This document shows positions 1 through 9,664 of a stretch of DNA of 64,000 nucleotides, piece after piece. Made by a program: the position numbers and the translations under genes. The notes under the pieces were generated by a model. That model was not told the origin of the DNA. It made no database searches and saw nothing but the letters and a program-made list of their open reading frames with translations. Numbering within the stretch: position 1 is the stretch's first letter; the number at the start of each line of letters is the position of its first letter. The stretch covers positions 620,001 to 684,000 of the forward strand of contig NZ_SJOD01000001.1 of NCBI RefSeq assembly GCF_004331175.1, in the 5' to 3' direction. This DNA comes from Acinetobacter sp. ANC 4178 (GTDB lineage: Bacteria; Pseudomonadota; Gammaproteobacteria; Pseudomonadales; Moraxellaceae).

Positions 1-566
1 TCAATCACGCAGCACTGCCGTACAGCGGATGCAGAAAAAATAAGATGTTTCTCATTGGGATTGGAATGTAGATAGATGCTCTGGTGTTGCTCAAGCTTAA
101 ATGGTTGACCATCCACAGACAGCTCTAGTGCCAAAATGCTTTGATTAAAAATAAAGACGACATCTGCTGAAGAGAAAAACTCAAGAGCTGATGAATCTTC
201 TATCCATTGGTAGCGAGCAGTATAATGCTGTGGTGAATAAATTAAATTAAAATCACGGATTGGCCCCGCCAATAGATTACAACTGACCAGACGATCCCCA
301 CTAAATTGGATCGACTGCAACGTCTGTAAAGTGTGGGTTGCTCCATCAATATTTAATGCAATACCCGTTCCCTCTAATACCGTCAAAAAACGTTGCATTC
401 CCATAAACTGAGAAAAAGTCCCTGAAGTCGTGACATCTGCCATTGAAATGCGCCAATCAAACTCGGTCAAATCCTCTCCTGCACTACGTGCCAGTTCTAA
501 GGTATAGCCTGCGCCATTTTTCCAAGGCATTTTTTTATAGTGCTTCGCTGTAAGTAACTCAATCAT
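1..566 (-). CDS. hutD: HutD family protein, C-terminus cut by window edge
   Basis: The reading frame opens at ATG 566-564 and stays open for 188 codons to the left edge without a stop, so the last residues lie outside the window. The N-terminus MIELLTAKHYKKMPWKNGAG has the PWKNGxG signature of HutD, a cupin-like protein found in histidine-utilisation operons. HutD is thought to tune hut expression, possibly by binding a pathway intermediate; its biochemistry is not settled. The start codon overlaps the stop of the upstream hutC relic (ATGA), which is the usual hutC-hutD coupling. The remaining hut genes would lie to the left. The frame looks intact although its upstream partner is broken. Confidence 0.85.
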   Translation of the reverse strand, partial: MIELLTAKHYKKMPWKNGAGYTLELARSAGEDLTEFDWRISMADVTTSGTFSQFMGMQRFLTVLEGTGIALNIDGATHTLQTLQSIQFSGDRLVSCNLLAGPIRDFNLIYSPQHYTARYQWIEDSSALEFFSSADVVFIFNQSILALELSVDGQPFKLEQHQSIYLHSNPNEKHLIFSASAVRQCCVI

Positions 567-835
567 AGCGTAAATTTACCTTCTAAATAATCACGGCTGT
601 CTGGGTCAATCAGTCGTACACTTGAAATAAGCTGTTGGTTTACCCTTGTACGATGGCAAATCCATAAACAGGCTGATTTTTTAATTTTTAACCCGTTACA
701 TGCTTGAGCTAACGCTTGAATAGTCGCGACAATATGCTCATCTTCAGTGATTTATACTCTCGACATTAAATACGTCTTCGAGGCAATTTGACTAAAAGCT
801 TGGTTTAAATCATGCTCGAATCTGTGCATTTGCTA
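563..835 (-). pseudogene. hutC: hutC relic (GntR/UTRA histidine-utilisation repressor, C-terminal remnant)
   Basis: The minus strand upstream of hutD translates to a HutC C-terminus, with segments FSQIASKTYLMSRV, then an in-frame TAA, then ITEDEHIVATIQ, SACLWICHRTRV and VRLIDPDSRDYLEGKF, ending TGA at 565-563. These match the end of the UTRA ligand-binding domain of GntR-type HutC repressors. A second in-frame stop (TAG) lies further upstream, near the point where similarity fades at about 835. The N-terminal winged-helix domain is absent: before 835 the sequence is non-coding up to the aguA terminator. The reading frame downstream of the nonsense codon is conserved, so decay is probably recent. 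Loss of HutC would be expected to derepress or deregulate the hut genes. Confidence 0.75.
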
Positions 836-974
836 AGCTCGTAGCAAATCATCAAATTCATCTTAACGTATTGCCCATATATTTGTATATACAGGACTAT
901 ACATTAAAATATATTCTGATTAGACCGCCGTTGTCTCACTCAATGCTCTAAGATCTTTGTTGTTGGTAAAAAAG

Positions 975-1002
975 AAAAGCCATGTAGATACATGGCTTTT
1001 CT
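975..1002 (-). terminator. Rho-independent terminator after aguA
   Basis: Two 13-base arms, 975-987 and 990-1002 (GAAAAGCCATGTA and its complement), form a hairpin. On the minus strand it is followed by a run of T. It lies 22 bases after the agmatine deiminase stop codon and ends the minus-strand operon. Confidence 0.85.
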
Positions 1003-1024
1003 CTGATTCATTTGGGGTTCAACA

Positions 1025-2128
1025 TTAAGCTGGAATTTGTTGAGTAATACAGTGAATATTGCCACCACCCAACAGAATTTCACGTGCAGGCACACCTGTA
1101 ATTAGGTAATCAGGATACATTTGCTGGAACAATGCTTTAGCTTGCTCATCTGTACTTTCATCAAATAATGGGAAAATAATATGCTGGTTACTAATTAAGT
1201 AATTCACATAAGAACCCGCCAAACGATTGCCTTCAACACGCTCAATTGCATTGCCTTTTTCGACATCGTTAATTTCATTTTCACGCGCAAAAAGTGGCCC
1301 TGGTGCTGGCAATTTCCACACTTTTAATTTACGCCCTTGAGCATCCAGACTATTTTCCAACACCTTGAGTGCTGCGACAGAGCGTGGATATTGCGGATCA
1401 GTTTCATCGTCGGTCCAGTGCAATGCCACTTCACCTGGGCGAACAAAACAGCACATGTTATCTACATGACCATCCGTTTCATCGTTAAATACCCCCTCAG
1501 GTAACCAGATAAAATTTGTGACCCCTAAACATTCTTGCAGAATTTCTTCAATTTCATCCTGTGTTAAATCTGGGTTACGGTTTGGATTCAGCAAGCATTC
1601 TGCTGTGGTTAATAATGTGCCTTCACCATCCACATGAATTGAACCCCCTTCAAGCACCAATGGCGTTGCGAAAGTTTCTAGCTCATGCATGGCAGTAATG
1701 TGTTTTGGAATGAGTTGATCTTGGTCCCATGGGAAATATAAGCCACCATTTTCTCCGCCCCAAGCATTAAATACCCAATCAATTCCCAAACGTTCACCTT
1801 GTGCATTTTTCACAATGGTTGGGCCTGTATCACGCGTCCAAGCATCGTCACTTTCCATTTCATACAAAGTCACTTCTGCTGGCATGGTTTGACGTGCCTT
1901 TTCCATTTCTGAAACTGGAACTGCCATAAATACAGGGGTCTTTTTCGAAATAGCAGCGGCAACCTGAGCAAAAGCTTGTTGTGCAGGTTGCGCATTGTTG
2001 CGCCAGTTGTCTGTACGGTATGGCCAAATCATCCACACGGCTTCTTGCGCTGTCCATTCGCCTGGCATACTAAAACCCTGTTGCTTTGGGGTTTTTACTG
2101 TTTTTTGCTTTTCTACCACAAGTTCCAT
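1025..2128 (-). CDS. aguA: Agmatine deiminase (agmatine iminohydrolase)
   Basis: This is a cytoplasmic enzyme that converts agmatine to N-carbamoylputrescine and ammonia. It is a PPAD-family protein with the motifs [31 protein letters not shown] and the C-terminal GGGNIHC, whose cysteine (residue 360) is the expected nucleophile. I placed the start at ATG 2128-2126 (367 aa) because AGAGAG lies 7-8 bases upstream and family members begin near the [13 protein letters not shown] segment. The frame is open 21 codons further, to 2191, without a ribosome-binding site. It is the last gene of a minus-strand set with a permease, aldehyde dehydrogenase, aminotransferase and M20 hydrolase. No nitrilase-type AguB is present in the window, which leaves the carbamoyl-removal step to another enzyme, probably the M20 protein. 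Confidence 0.95.
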   Translation of the reverse strand: MELVVEKQKTVKTPKQQGFSMPGEWTAQEAVWMIWPYRTDNWRNNAQPAQQAFAQVAAAISKKTPVFMAVPVSEMEKARQTMPAEVTLYEMESDDAWTRDTGPTIVKNAQGERLGIDWVFNAWGGENGGLYFPWDQDQLIPKHITAMHELETFATPLVLEGGSIHVDGEGTLLTTAECLLNPNRNPDLTQDEIEEILQECLGVTNFIWLPEGVFNDETDGHVDNMCCFVRPGEVALHWTDDETDPQYPRSVAALKVLENSLDAQGRKLKVWKLPAPGPLFARENEINDVEKGNAIERVEGNRLAGSYVNYLISNQHIIFPLFDESTDEQAKALFQQMYPDYLITGVPAREILLGGGNIHCITQQIPA

Positions 2129-2201
2129 TTTTACACTCTCTTGAATTTTTACATGTTCAATTTTTTGATTTAGTGAATTAAAGTGGTTCACTCACACTGA
2201 C

Positions 2202-3548
2202 TTAACTGTTTGAAACTTCCTCTACAGGAGATCCCAATGAGATAGGCTGCCTTTTAATTTTCTTGTACAACACCAGTACAATTCCTACGCATAACCAAAT
2301 TCCGCCAAATTCGAGTGCTGATTTTTCCAAGTTAATCCATAAACCCAGTAAAGAAAGCACCGATGCCAAAGGTAAAAATAGGTTCATAAACAGGTTTTTA
2401 AACCCAGTACGTTCTTTTCTAATCACAAAGAATTTCATGAAAACTGAGAAATTCACCATGGTAAAGGCAATTAAGGCACCAAAGCTGACATAATTCACCA
2501 CCGTAGCGAGGTCTACATAAATTGCCAGTAATGAAATTAAGCCTACAAAAAAGATGGAATAAAGTGGTGTACCCAGTTTTGTACTGACCGATCCAAATAC
2601 GCGCTTATTGAAGATGCCATCACGCCCCATAATATGAATTAAGCGTGAAGCACTCGCATGAGTTGCTAAACCAGAGGCAAAGGCATTCATAATTTGTACA
2701 GTTAACAATTGCGTCTGAAATGCTGCGCCACCGACAATCAAGGCAATTTCTGGTAAGGCTTCATCAGGATTTTTGAATTGCGCCAAAGTTGGAAACTGTA
2801 ATGTCACGAACCAAGATACTGTGATAAAAATTGCACCGCCCAATAGAGTGGTCCAAATAATCGCTTTTGGAATGGTCTTGGTTGGATTTTTGGTTTCATT
2901 TGCCAAAGTCGATACAGCATCAAATCCTAGATAGGAAAAGCACACTAAAGACACACCAGCGACCAGCGTGGTCAGTTCTGGATCACCATTGAACATTGGC
3001 TTCAATGTCATCACCTGGCTATAACCTTGTGAGTCTCCTATACCTGTTACTACCAGATAGATAAAGACCAGCATCATAATTAAAGTAGCAACTACAAATA
3101 CAAAGCTGAAATTCGCCAGAATATTAATGCGGAAGCTATTAATCAAGGTAACCAATCCCACCATGATGAGTACCCAAGTGGTATAAGAAACATCGGGGAA
3201 AATGGAATTTAAATAAAATCCAGCAAGTAAGGCATTGATCAGTGGTAGCAGCATATAGTCCAATAAGGAACACCAACCGACAAAGAAACCCATGGTTTTA
3301 CCGCAGGTTTCAGTGGTATAGGTATAAGCTGAGCCCTCTTTGGGCGATAATCGACTAAAACGTGCATAACTCAATGCGGTTAACAACATGGCAACCAATG
3401 CCAACAAATAGGCTAAAGGCACTTGACCATTGGTGACTCTTGAAATAATCCCAAAAGTATCAAAGACCGTAGCTGGTGCCATATAGGCGACCCCTATGAC
3501 AACCACTTGCCAAAGGGATAGACTCCTGTGTTTATTCTCACCTTCCAT
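2202..3548 (-). CDS. APC-family amine/amino acid permease (PuuP/PlaP-like)
   Basis: This is an inner-membrane transporter of the amino acid-polyamine-organocation superfamily, 448 aa with about 12 hydrophobic segments. TM1 carries VVVIGVAYMAPATVFDTFGI, typical of the unwound TM1 in this family. The region FSYLGFDAVSTLANETKNP is the conserved TM6-loop motif. The start is set at ATG 3548, with AGGAG at 3555-3559, rather than the upstream ATG at 3572. It sits between agmatine deiminase and an aldehyde dehydrogenase, so the likely substrate is agmatine, putrescine or a product of the pathway. The resemblance is closest to putrescine importers PuuP and PlaP. The exact substrate cannot be read from sequence. 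Confidence 0.85.
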   Translation of the reverse strand: MEGENKHRSLSLWQVVVIGVAYMAPATVFDTFGIISRVTNGQVPLAYLLALVAMLLTALSYARFSRLSPKEGSAYTYTTETCGKTMGFFVGWCSLLDYMLLPLINALLAGFYLNSIFPDVSYTTWVLIMVGLVTLINSFRINILANFSFVFVVATLIMMLVFIYLVVTGIGDSQGYSQVMTLKPMFNGDPELTTLVAGVSLVCFSYLGFDAVSTLANETKNPTKTIPKAIIWTTLLGGAIFITVSWFVTLQFPTLAQFKNPDEALPEIALIVGGAAFQTQLLTVQIMNAFASGLATHASASRLIHIMGRDGIFNKRVFGSVSTKLGTPLYSIFFVGLISLLAIYVDLATVVNYVSFGALIAFTMVNFSVFMKFFVIRKERTGFKNLFMNLFLPLASVLSLLGLWINLEKSALEFGGIWLCVGIVLVLYKKIKRQPISLGSPVEEVSNS

Positions 3549-3663
3549 GCTTTTACTCCTGTAGCAATGCAAGTATCTGATTTAATGCAATATTTGTTCC
3601 AACTTACTGCATATATACTGAGAAGAGCATCCTTTTCCTTCTCAATAATCCTTAAAACCACAT

Positions 3664-5079
3664 CTAAATCGTAATTACATTTTCTTCTAAATAACTTTGC
3701 ATTCCAGACTCACCAAGCTCACGCCCAGTGCCGCTCTTTTTGAAGCCGCCCCATAACGAACTTGGGTGAATCATTTGGAAAGAGTTAATCCAGATGTGTC
3801 CAGCACGAAGTCGCTTGGCAAGGGTTTTACCGTGATCGACCGAGCCTGTCATGATGGTGGCTGCCAAACCAAATTCTGAGTCATTCGCGACTTGAACAGC
3901 TTCATCTTCACTACTAAAGGTACGACAGCACATGACTGGACCAAAGATTTCTTCTTTCCACAAACGGCTGTGGGTTGGTACATCAATAAAAATTTGCGGA
4001 CGGATATAAAACCCCTGCGCTGGACATTGAATATTTTCCGCATCAACCAAGGCTTGCAGTTGTTCTTGTTCTGCAAGTGTTAAATATTCATTCACTTTAT
4101 TGAATTGTTTTTGCGTGGTCATTGGACCCATGCTGAACTGACCTTCAGCTTCTTGTCCCAACAAAATGGCTTCTGTCGCTTGTTTAAGCTTTTGGTAAAA
4201 CTGTGCAGCTATCGATTCATGCACCAATACACGCGACATGGCAGAGCACATTTGTCCTGAGTTATAGAACATACCGCCAACAGCTTTTTCCACAGCATCA
4301 TCAATGTCGGCATCTTCTAACACTAAAAATGCAGACTTACCGCCCAATTCAAGGGTGACACGTTTGACTGAAGTTGCCGCAGCTTGCATCACTTGAATAC
4401 CAATTTCGGTACTGCCGGTGAAAGAAACTTTTTGTACCTCTGGATGACGGACCAAATGTTCGGCTGCAATCGCATCACCAAGGACTAAATTAAAAACGCC
4501 TTGCGGAAAATTAATTTGATTCAGCAATTTAATAAATTCGAGTTCTGGTAATGGCACCAATTCCGAAGGTTTAAAGACCAAAGTACAACCCGCTGCCAAA
4601 GCAGGTGCAATTTTCCATGCACTGGTAATTAAAGGGAAATTCCACGGAGTAATGAGCGCCACCACACCCACTGGATTTTGCTGATGGGTGAGTTCAGTGC
4701 CATGATCGGTTTGGCTAGTTTTGCTAAAGGCAAATTTCTGTACTAAATCGGCATAGTAGCGATAGCATTTAATACTGTTCTCGACATCGGCTTTGGCTTG
4801 GCTCAGTGATTTGCCATTGTTGCTATGTGACAGTTCAACCAATTTTTCTTTTGCTTGTTCAAGTACATCGGCAATTTTATTTAACCATACCGCACGCTCC
4901 GCTGCGCTAGTATTACTCCAGCTTGCTAAAGCATGATTTGCTGCTTCAACCGCAGCATCCACATCATGGATTGAGGCTGTCACAAAGTGTGCAAGTGCTT
5001 GCTCACTGCGTGGATTGATCACCACAATCTCGGTGCTGCCTGTCGTTGCAGCCCATTGTCCATTGATATAATTTTTCAT
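3664..5079 (-). CDS. NAD(P)-dependent aldehyde dehydrogenase (aminobutyraldehyde-type)
   Basis: This 471-aa class I/II aldehyde dehydrogenase oxidises an aldehyde to a carboxylate. Visible landmarks are TPWNFP (Asn147), GSTEIG in the Rossmann loop, ELGGKSA (Glu244, general base) and GQMCSA with catalytic Cys278, then EEIFGPV. The sequence resembles betaine-aldehyde and 4-aminobutyraldehyde dehydrogenases. Between an aminotransferase and agmatine deiminase, its probable substrate is 4-aminobutyraldehyde or 4-ureidobutyraldehyde, made by the neighbouring transaminase. It lies 115 bases after the permease start and 201 bases from the aminotransferase stop, so it may have its own promoter or mRNA processing. 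Confidence 0.9.
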   Translation of the reverse strand: MKNYINGQWAATTGSTEIVVINPRSEQALAHFVTASIHDVDAAVEAANHALASWSNTSAAERAVWLNKIADVLEQAKEKLVELSHSNNGKSLSQAKADVENSIKCYRYYADLVQKFAFSKTSQTDHGTELTHQQNPVGVVALITPWNFPLITSAWKIAPALAAGCTLVFKPSELVPLPELEFIKLLNQINFPQGVFNLVLGDAIAAEHLVRHPEVQKVSFTGSTEIGIQVMQAAATSVKRVTLELGGKSAFLVLEDADIDDAVEKAVGGMFYNSGQMCSAMSRVLVHESIAAQFYQKLKQATEAILLGQEAEGQFSMGPMTTQKQFNKVNEYLTLAEQEQLQALVDAENIQCPAQGFYIRPQIFIDVPTHSRLWKEEIFGPVMCCRTFSSEDEAVQVANDSEFGLAATIMTGSVDHGKTLAKRLRAGHIWINSFQMIHPSSLWGGFKKSGTGRELGESGMQSYLEENVITI

Positions 5080-5188
5080 CTTTTTACTCGCCTTTGTCTG
5101 TGTCCATCATTTGAGGCTTAATCTGTCTCTTGTGTGTACACCACAGCAGGACCATTATTACAGTTCGTCTTTCTTGACTTTTTATCTT

Positions 5189-5223
5189 GTTGTTTGCCCA
5201 AAACCATTGTTTAAGCAAACAAC
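5189..5223. other. Inverted repeat between aminotransferase and aldehyde dehydrogenase genes
   Basis: Nine-base arms GTTGTTTGC (5189-5197) and its complement (5215-5223) enclose a 17-base loop in the 201-base gap. There is no T-tract on the minus strand, so a classical terminator is unlikely. It may mark mRNA processing or an operator. Confidence 0.3.
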
Positions 5224-5280
5224 TACTGAGCAACCGACCCAAATGGATCAGGTTGCCAGAAGGTTGGATGAGAATAAAAC

Positions 5281-6681
5281 TTATAAATGACCTTCAGCTT
5301 TTAACTCTGCAATCGTGTTTTGAATTGCATGACGTAAGGTTCTAACGACAAAATCAACTTGGTCACGTGTTAAAATTAACGGTGGAGAAAGAACATTCAT
5401 ATGACCCACTGGGCGTACAATCAGACCTAATTTCTGGCAGTGATTGGCAATACGCTTACCCACACCCACTGAACCATCAAATAACTCTTTGCTTTCTTTG
5501 TTGCGCAAGTTTTCAATACACATCATGAATTTCTTGCCGCGCACCTGACCCACAATTTCCAAATCAGCTAAGGTTTTGAGCTGCTCTTCAAAATAAACAC
5601 CGACATCTTGTACATGTTCGCAAATGTTTTCGCGCTCAATAATCTCGATATTTTTTAATGCAGCCACACAGCTCACAGGATGACCTGAATAGGTAAAGCC
5701 ATGTGTCAATAAGCCACCCTTGTGATGCGGTTTACTAATGGCTTCATAAATTTCATCAGAAATAATGGTTGCACCCAAAGGTAAATAACCTGAAGACAAA
5801 CCTTTAGCACAGGTAATGATGTCTGGCACGATCCCGAATACTGCTTCTGAAGCAAACATATGACCTAAACGACCAAATGCTGTTACCACTTCGTCCGACA
5901 CATACAGCACGTTGTATTTCTTACAAACAGCCAACGTTTTCACATGGTAGCCTTCTGGCGGCACAATTACCCCACCTGCGCCCATAATTGGCTCTGCAAA
6001 GAATGCCGCAACATTGTCTGGGCCTAGTTCTAAAATGGTATCTTCTAATTCCTGCACTTTTTCATTACAGAAATCTTCCATCGACTGAGATTCAGGCTTG
6101 CGGTACGGGTTTGGACATGAAACGTGATGGACCAGTTGGTTGTGAATTTCAAAACCAATATGGTCTGCTTCAATGCCTGTTAAGCTCATACTGATGTAAG
6201 TACTGCCATGATAAGCATCTTTACGTGCAATCAGTTTTTTCTTTGAAGGCTGACCAATTTGATGGAAATAATGGTGAATTAAACGCACTGCGGTGTCGTT
6301 TGCAACTGAACCACCACAACCAAAAAACACATGATTTAAACTTTCTGGTGCATGTTCAGCCAACTTCGCTGCCAATTTTGCTGCTGGCGCAGTGGTTTGA
6401 TGACCAAATGGTGAGAAGTACGGCAACTCCATAATTTGTGCAGATACTGCATCGGCAATTTCTTGACGACCATAGCCCACATTCACACACCACAAACCAC
6501 CAATACCATCTAGGTATTTGTTGCCATGTGCATCATAAACAAAGACATTTTCACCTTTTGCCATAATTAAAGAACCTTCTTCTTTAAATGTGGTGAAATC
6601 TGTCCATGGATGAATCACATGGTCTTTGTCTTTTTGCCAAATATCTTGAATATCAACTTCTACAGGTAATTTAGAGTTCAT
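5281..6681 (-). CDS. Class III aminotransferase (putrescine:pyruvate type, SpuC-like)
   Basis: This is a PLP-dependent omega-aminotransferase of 466 aa. Conserved sites are FGCGGSVANDT for phosphate binding near residue 120, YHGST near 158, Asp263 in VSDEVVTAFGR and the PLP lysine 293 in CAKGLSSGYLPLG. The overall pattern fits the SpuC/beta-alanine-pyruvate aminotransferase group, which moves a primary amine of putrescine-like substrates to pyruvate. The product aldehyde would go to the adjacent dehydrogenase. N-carbamoylputrescine also has one free primary amine, so it could be a direct substrate. The gene starts 78 bases downstream of the M20 hydrolase stop in the same direction. Confidence 0.9.
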   Translation of the reverse strand: MNSKLPVEVDIQDIWQKDKDHVIHPWTDFTTFKEEGSLIMAKGENVFVYDAHGNKYLDGIGGLWCVNVGYGRQEIADAVSAQIMELPYFSPFGHQTTAPAAKLAAKLAEHAPESLNHVFFGCGGSVANDTAVRLIHHYFHQIGQPSKKKLIARKDAYHGSTYISMSLTGIEADHIGFEIHNQLVHHVSCPNPYRKPESQSMEDFCNEKVQELEDTILELGPDNVAAFFAEPIMGAGGVIVPPEGYHVKTLAVCKKYNVLYVSDEVVTAFGRLGHMFASEAVFGIVPDIITCAKGLSSGYLPLGATIISDEIYEAISKPHHKGGLLTHGFTYSGHPVSCVAALKNIEIIERENICEHVQDVGVYFEEQLKTLADLEIVGQVRGKKFMMCIENLRNKESKELFDGSVGVGKRIANHCQKLGLIVRPVGHMNVLSPPLILTRDQVDFVVRTLRHAIQNTIAELKAEGHL

Positions 6682-6759
6682 ACTTTGTCCTTCCTAACAT
6701 TTCGCAGCAGATCAATCCTGAGGGCTGCGTTTTAACTGGGTATTTATTGAATCATGTAT

Positions 6760-8031
6760 TTAGACAGCTTCTGCACAATGCGGTTGCACTGTATTTGCTT
6801 GCATAGCGTCATAATTTAAGATGGCATTGAGCAAGACATCTGCACCCTGCGCTGCATCCAGTGCATAAACATCTTCAGCTTCGTTATGGCTTAAACCATC
6901 AATACACGGAATAAAAATCATGGTGGTTGGGCAGTGTTTTGCAATATTAATCGCATCGTGTCCTGCGCCACTGACAATGGTCTGGTTCGAATAACCTAGC
7001 TTATCCACAGCTTTTTGTACCGTTTCGACACATTCCGTATCGAAATAAGTTGCTGGACTTAACCAATGCTGAGCAATGCTAATCTCTAAGTCATGATGTT
7101 CCGCAAGGGTCTGTAAAATTCTGCGTGTTTCTTCTTCCATTTCTTTCAATACGGCATCGTTTGGATTACGTAAATCGATGGTCCATTGAATTTGACCTGG
7201 AATAGTATTGCGTGAAGAATTCGCAACTTGCATTTCACCAAAGGTCACTAATCCTTCTGGAAAGCGTTTACGAATATTACGCTCTAACTCCGCGATCATT
7301 GCCGCTGTACCCACCATGGTATCTTTACGCATATACATTGGTGTGGTGCCTGCATGGGCTGCTTTACCTTTGGTTTCTATATCCAGCCACAAAATTGCTT
7401 GCCCACCCGTCACTACACCAATGGCGATTTGGTTCTGTTCTAAAACAGGTCCTTGTTCAATATGCGCTTCGTAATACGCTTTGAATGGACGAGCTAAAGG
7501 GGTTTGACCTAACTGAGCTGTACGCACCAATTCCGAGTAAACTGAAACACCTTGCTTATCCGTACTTTCATATACTTTTTGCTTCGGTAATAAACCAGTA
7601 AATACCGCAGAGCCCATCATCGCTGGGGTAAAACGCGCGCCTTCCTCATTGGTCCAAACCACAACCTCTAAAGGATGGTAAGTCGTAATTCCCTCTTCAG
7701 CCAAACGTTGCAAAACTTCCATACCAGACAGTACACCGTAGATACCATCAAAACGACCACCTTTTGGCTGTGTATCTAAATGGCTACCCATCACGATCGG
7801 TAAAGCTGTATCAGAATGACCTGCTCGTCTTAAAATTAAATTTCCAATTTCATCATAATCAATTGAAAGATTGATTTTTTTTGCCCAATCAATCAGTAAA
7901 GAGCGTCCAGCAACATCTTCATCTGATAATGCTAAACGTGTATTTCCGCCTTTATCCGTTGCGCCAATTTTTGCCATTTCCATCAGCATTTGCCACAAAC
8001 GTTCCGCATTCGCTTTCATTACTAGAAACAT
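6760..8031 (-). CDS. M20-family Zn-dependent hydrolase (carbamoylase / ureidopropionase / allantoate amidohydrolase type)
   Basis: This 423-aa protein belongs to the hydantoinase/carbamoylase branch of the M20 peptidases. Metal ligands are visible in GSHLDTQPKGGRFDG (His, Asp), NEEGARF (Glu), AHIEQGP (His) and GLSHNEAE (final His). Family enzymes remove a carbamoyl group, giving an amine, CO2 and ammonia. The arginine-asparagine motif SRNTIPG and DLRNP, which bind a substrate carboxylate in characterised members, are retained, so the substrate probably has a carboxylate. Context suggests it performs the decarbamoylation step of agmatine breakdown. Translation may begin at ATG 8019 (MKANAERLW) instead of 8031, because homologues start near NAERLW; neither start has a strong ribosome-binding site. 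Confidence 0.88.
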   Translation of the reverse strand: MFLVMKANAERLWQMLMEMAKIGATDKGGNTRLALSDEDVAGRSLLIDWAKKINLSIDYDEIGNLILRRAGHSDTALPIVMGSHLDTQPKGGRFDGIYGVLSGMEVLQRLAEEGITTYHPLEVVVWTNEEGARFTPAMMGSAVFTGLLPKQKVYESTDKQGVSVYSELVRTAQLGQTPLARPFKAYYEAHIEQGPVLEQNQIAIGVVTGGQAILWLDIETKGKAAHAGTTPMYMRKDTMVGTAAMIAELERNIRKRFPEGLVTFGEMQVANSSRNTIPGQIQWTIDLRNPNDAVLKEMEEETRRILQTLAEHHDLEISIAQHWLSPATYFDTECVETVQKAVDKLGYSNQTIVSGAGHDAINIAKHCPTTMIFIPCIDGLSHNEAEDVYALDAAQGADVLLNAILNYDAMQANTVQPHCAEAV

Positions 8032-8614
8032 CCATTTTATAAAATACTTTTTTGTGTCTTTTTCAGAACACCAAATTTCATAAATTCACTCTAGAAAAAA
8101 AACCGAGCAGCAACAAGTGATATATTTTTAAGCGAAATATTAGTAAAACTTATACCCTACTATTTCATTCAACTTTACTGGTCAGAACTATATTAAATAG
8201 ATTGCCATATGAACCAAAATATAAAACTCAGACGCACCGTTCAAAAATGACTAGCACATTGATATTGATCAAGTTCATCAAAAATAAAATTGCAATCTAT
8301 AGAGGTACACAACCAATTTTGCTTATTTTTTTAATCCAAAATTATTTTAATTGCACCGAATACAGCACCTTCACCACACTGAAGATGCTGAATTAACAAT
8401 CAACAATCCGATGTAAAAATAAACAAATTGAATATTGTCTGAAAATACAAATAACGAGTAACAACCCAACAACTCAAATAAGCACGACTTTAGTGATGCC
8501 TTCAAAAACTCGGCAACCAACCAAAAAAAATATTGGTAAAATACAAAGAATTATTCTAATTTTCCAGAATAACCCTTATGTACCTTAATACGCTAAATTT
8601 AAGTATGACTAGAT
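8032..8614. other. AT-rich intergenic region
   Basis: No convincing gene is visible in these 583 bases: the short open frames have no ribosome-binding site or recognisable product. The segment should hold the promoter of the minus-strand agmatine operon near 8040-8200. I could not identify a convincing -35/-10 pair or a sigma-54 site there. Confidence 0.5.
8551..8572 (-). terminator. Possible weak terminator after the porin gene
   Basis: On the minus strand TTATTCT and AGAATAA (arms 8551-8557 and 8566-8572) form an AT-rich stem followed by TTCTTT. It lies 43 bases after the porin stop. The stem is short and weak. Confidence 0.35.
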
Positions 8615-9367
8615 TTAGAATACTTTAGTGATACTAAAAATCACTGAATCATTGGCATACTTTAATTCTTTATTGATATTTGAATCGACATAATACAAAT
8701 CAAAAATAAAGTCGTTATAGTTATAATTTCCGCCTACTTTATAATCATAATATGCGTCTTTCTGATCTGTTGCCCAAAGAACATCATAGGCTTCATGACT
8801 TGAAAACTTGTTATAACCGACTTGGGCGTAAGCATTCCAGCTTTTAGCAATTGGATAGGTATAACTGGTTTCATAACGAAGCATTTTACCAGTTTGGAAG
8901 AAATACTCTGGAGAATAATAGAAGGTGAAATTTAACGCATCATCATCAGTTAATAAGCCCATACCTGTTGCAGCAACAGAATATTCTTCATAGTCAGTAT
9001 CAGGTAAAGATTTATCCGAACCAGGATAATTAATATCACCATATTGAATATTGAGTTTAAGATGATCATTAACCAAATAATCATATCCTAAATAATAATC
9101 CAGCTCTATGCTGCTACCAATATCAAGCTCACTGTTCGAAGCAAAAAGTTGCGCATATAAGCCTGAGTCATGATCTATTCGTAAAGTACCTTGTACCGCA
9201 GGATCACCTTCCGTTTGCGAATAACCGCGTGAATAATAATCTGTTAAAAATGAGACCGTACCACTGGTTGAAAAACTTTTTAAGATATTTGATTCTTCGA
9301 CAGTTTCTGCATGCACACTCGAAATTGCCATTACTGCCAATAAACTACACATTAGCTTATTTTTCAT
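8615..9367 (-). CDS. TorF-family putative porin
   Basis: This is a 250-aa predicted outer-membrane beta-barrel protein. A signal peptide of about 20 residues ends at SSVHA before ETVEE. The mature part is rich in alternating aromatic strands, begins with a SFLTDYYSRGYSQT segment typical of the TorF/Gcw_chp family and ends in phenylalanine, as Bam-dependent barrel proteins do. Members of the family are presumed small-molecule porins; the substrate is unknown. It lies between the agmatine operon and a LysR regulator, all on the same strand, so it may help the uptake of a related amine or amino acid. It is likely monocistronic, with AT-rich gaps on both sides. Confidence 0.8.
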   Translation of the reverse strand: MKNKLMCSLLAVMAISSVHAETVEESNILKSFSTSGTVSFLTDYYSRGYSQTEGDPAVQGTLRIDHDSGLYAQLFASNSELDIGSSIELDYYLGYDYLVNDHLKLNIQYGDINYPGSDKSLPDTDYEEYSVAATGMGLLTDDDALNFTFYYSPEYFFQTGKMLRYETSYTYPIAKSWNAYAQVGYNKFSSHEAYDVLWATDQKDAYYDYKVGGNYNYNDFIFDLYYVDSNINKELKYANDSVIFSITKVF

Positions 9368-9664
9368 TACTAACCTTCCATCAATTCCATGATTTTTATT
9401 TGGTTTTTTATTGTCATTCTTTTTTTACGAAAGCATAGAACCAATTCCTACAATTCAACAGGAACCATTTCAAAACACAAATTAATTATATTTTTCAATA
9501 TCTTAGAATAATTCATTCAAATAAAATGCAGCGACTAAGATGATCGCTGAAGTATAAAACAAGATAAAAAGCATTTTTTTCGCTATAAAGAGAATAATAA
9601 GATAGTGTTACAGAGCACAACCATATGTATATACCTTCAAATGAAAAAAAATGAATTGCTTGAT

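Noticed and set aside
2129..2191. Longer N-terminus for agmatine deiminase
   Set aside because: The extra 21 codons lack a ribosome-binding site, while ATG 2128 has AGAGAG at good spacing and matches the family start.
8202..8396. 64-codon frame in the gap before the agmatine operon
   Set aside because: AT-rich, no ribosome-binding site, no similarity that I recognise; most likely chance.
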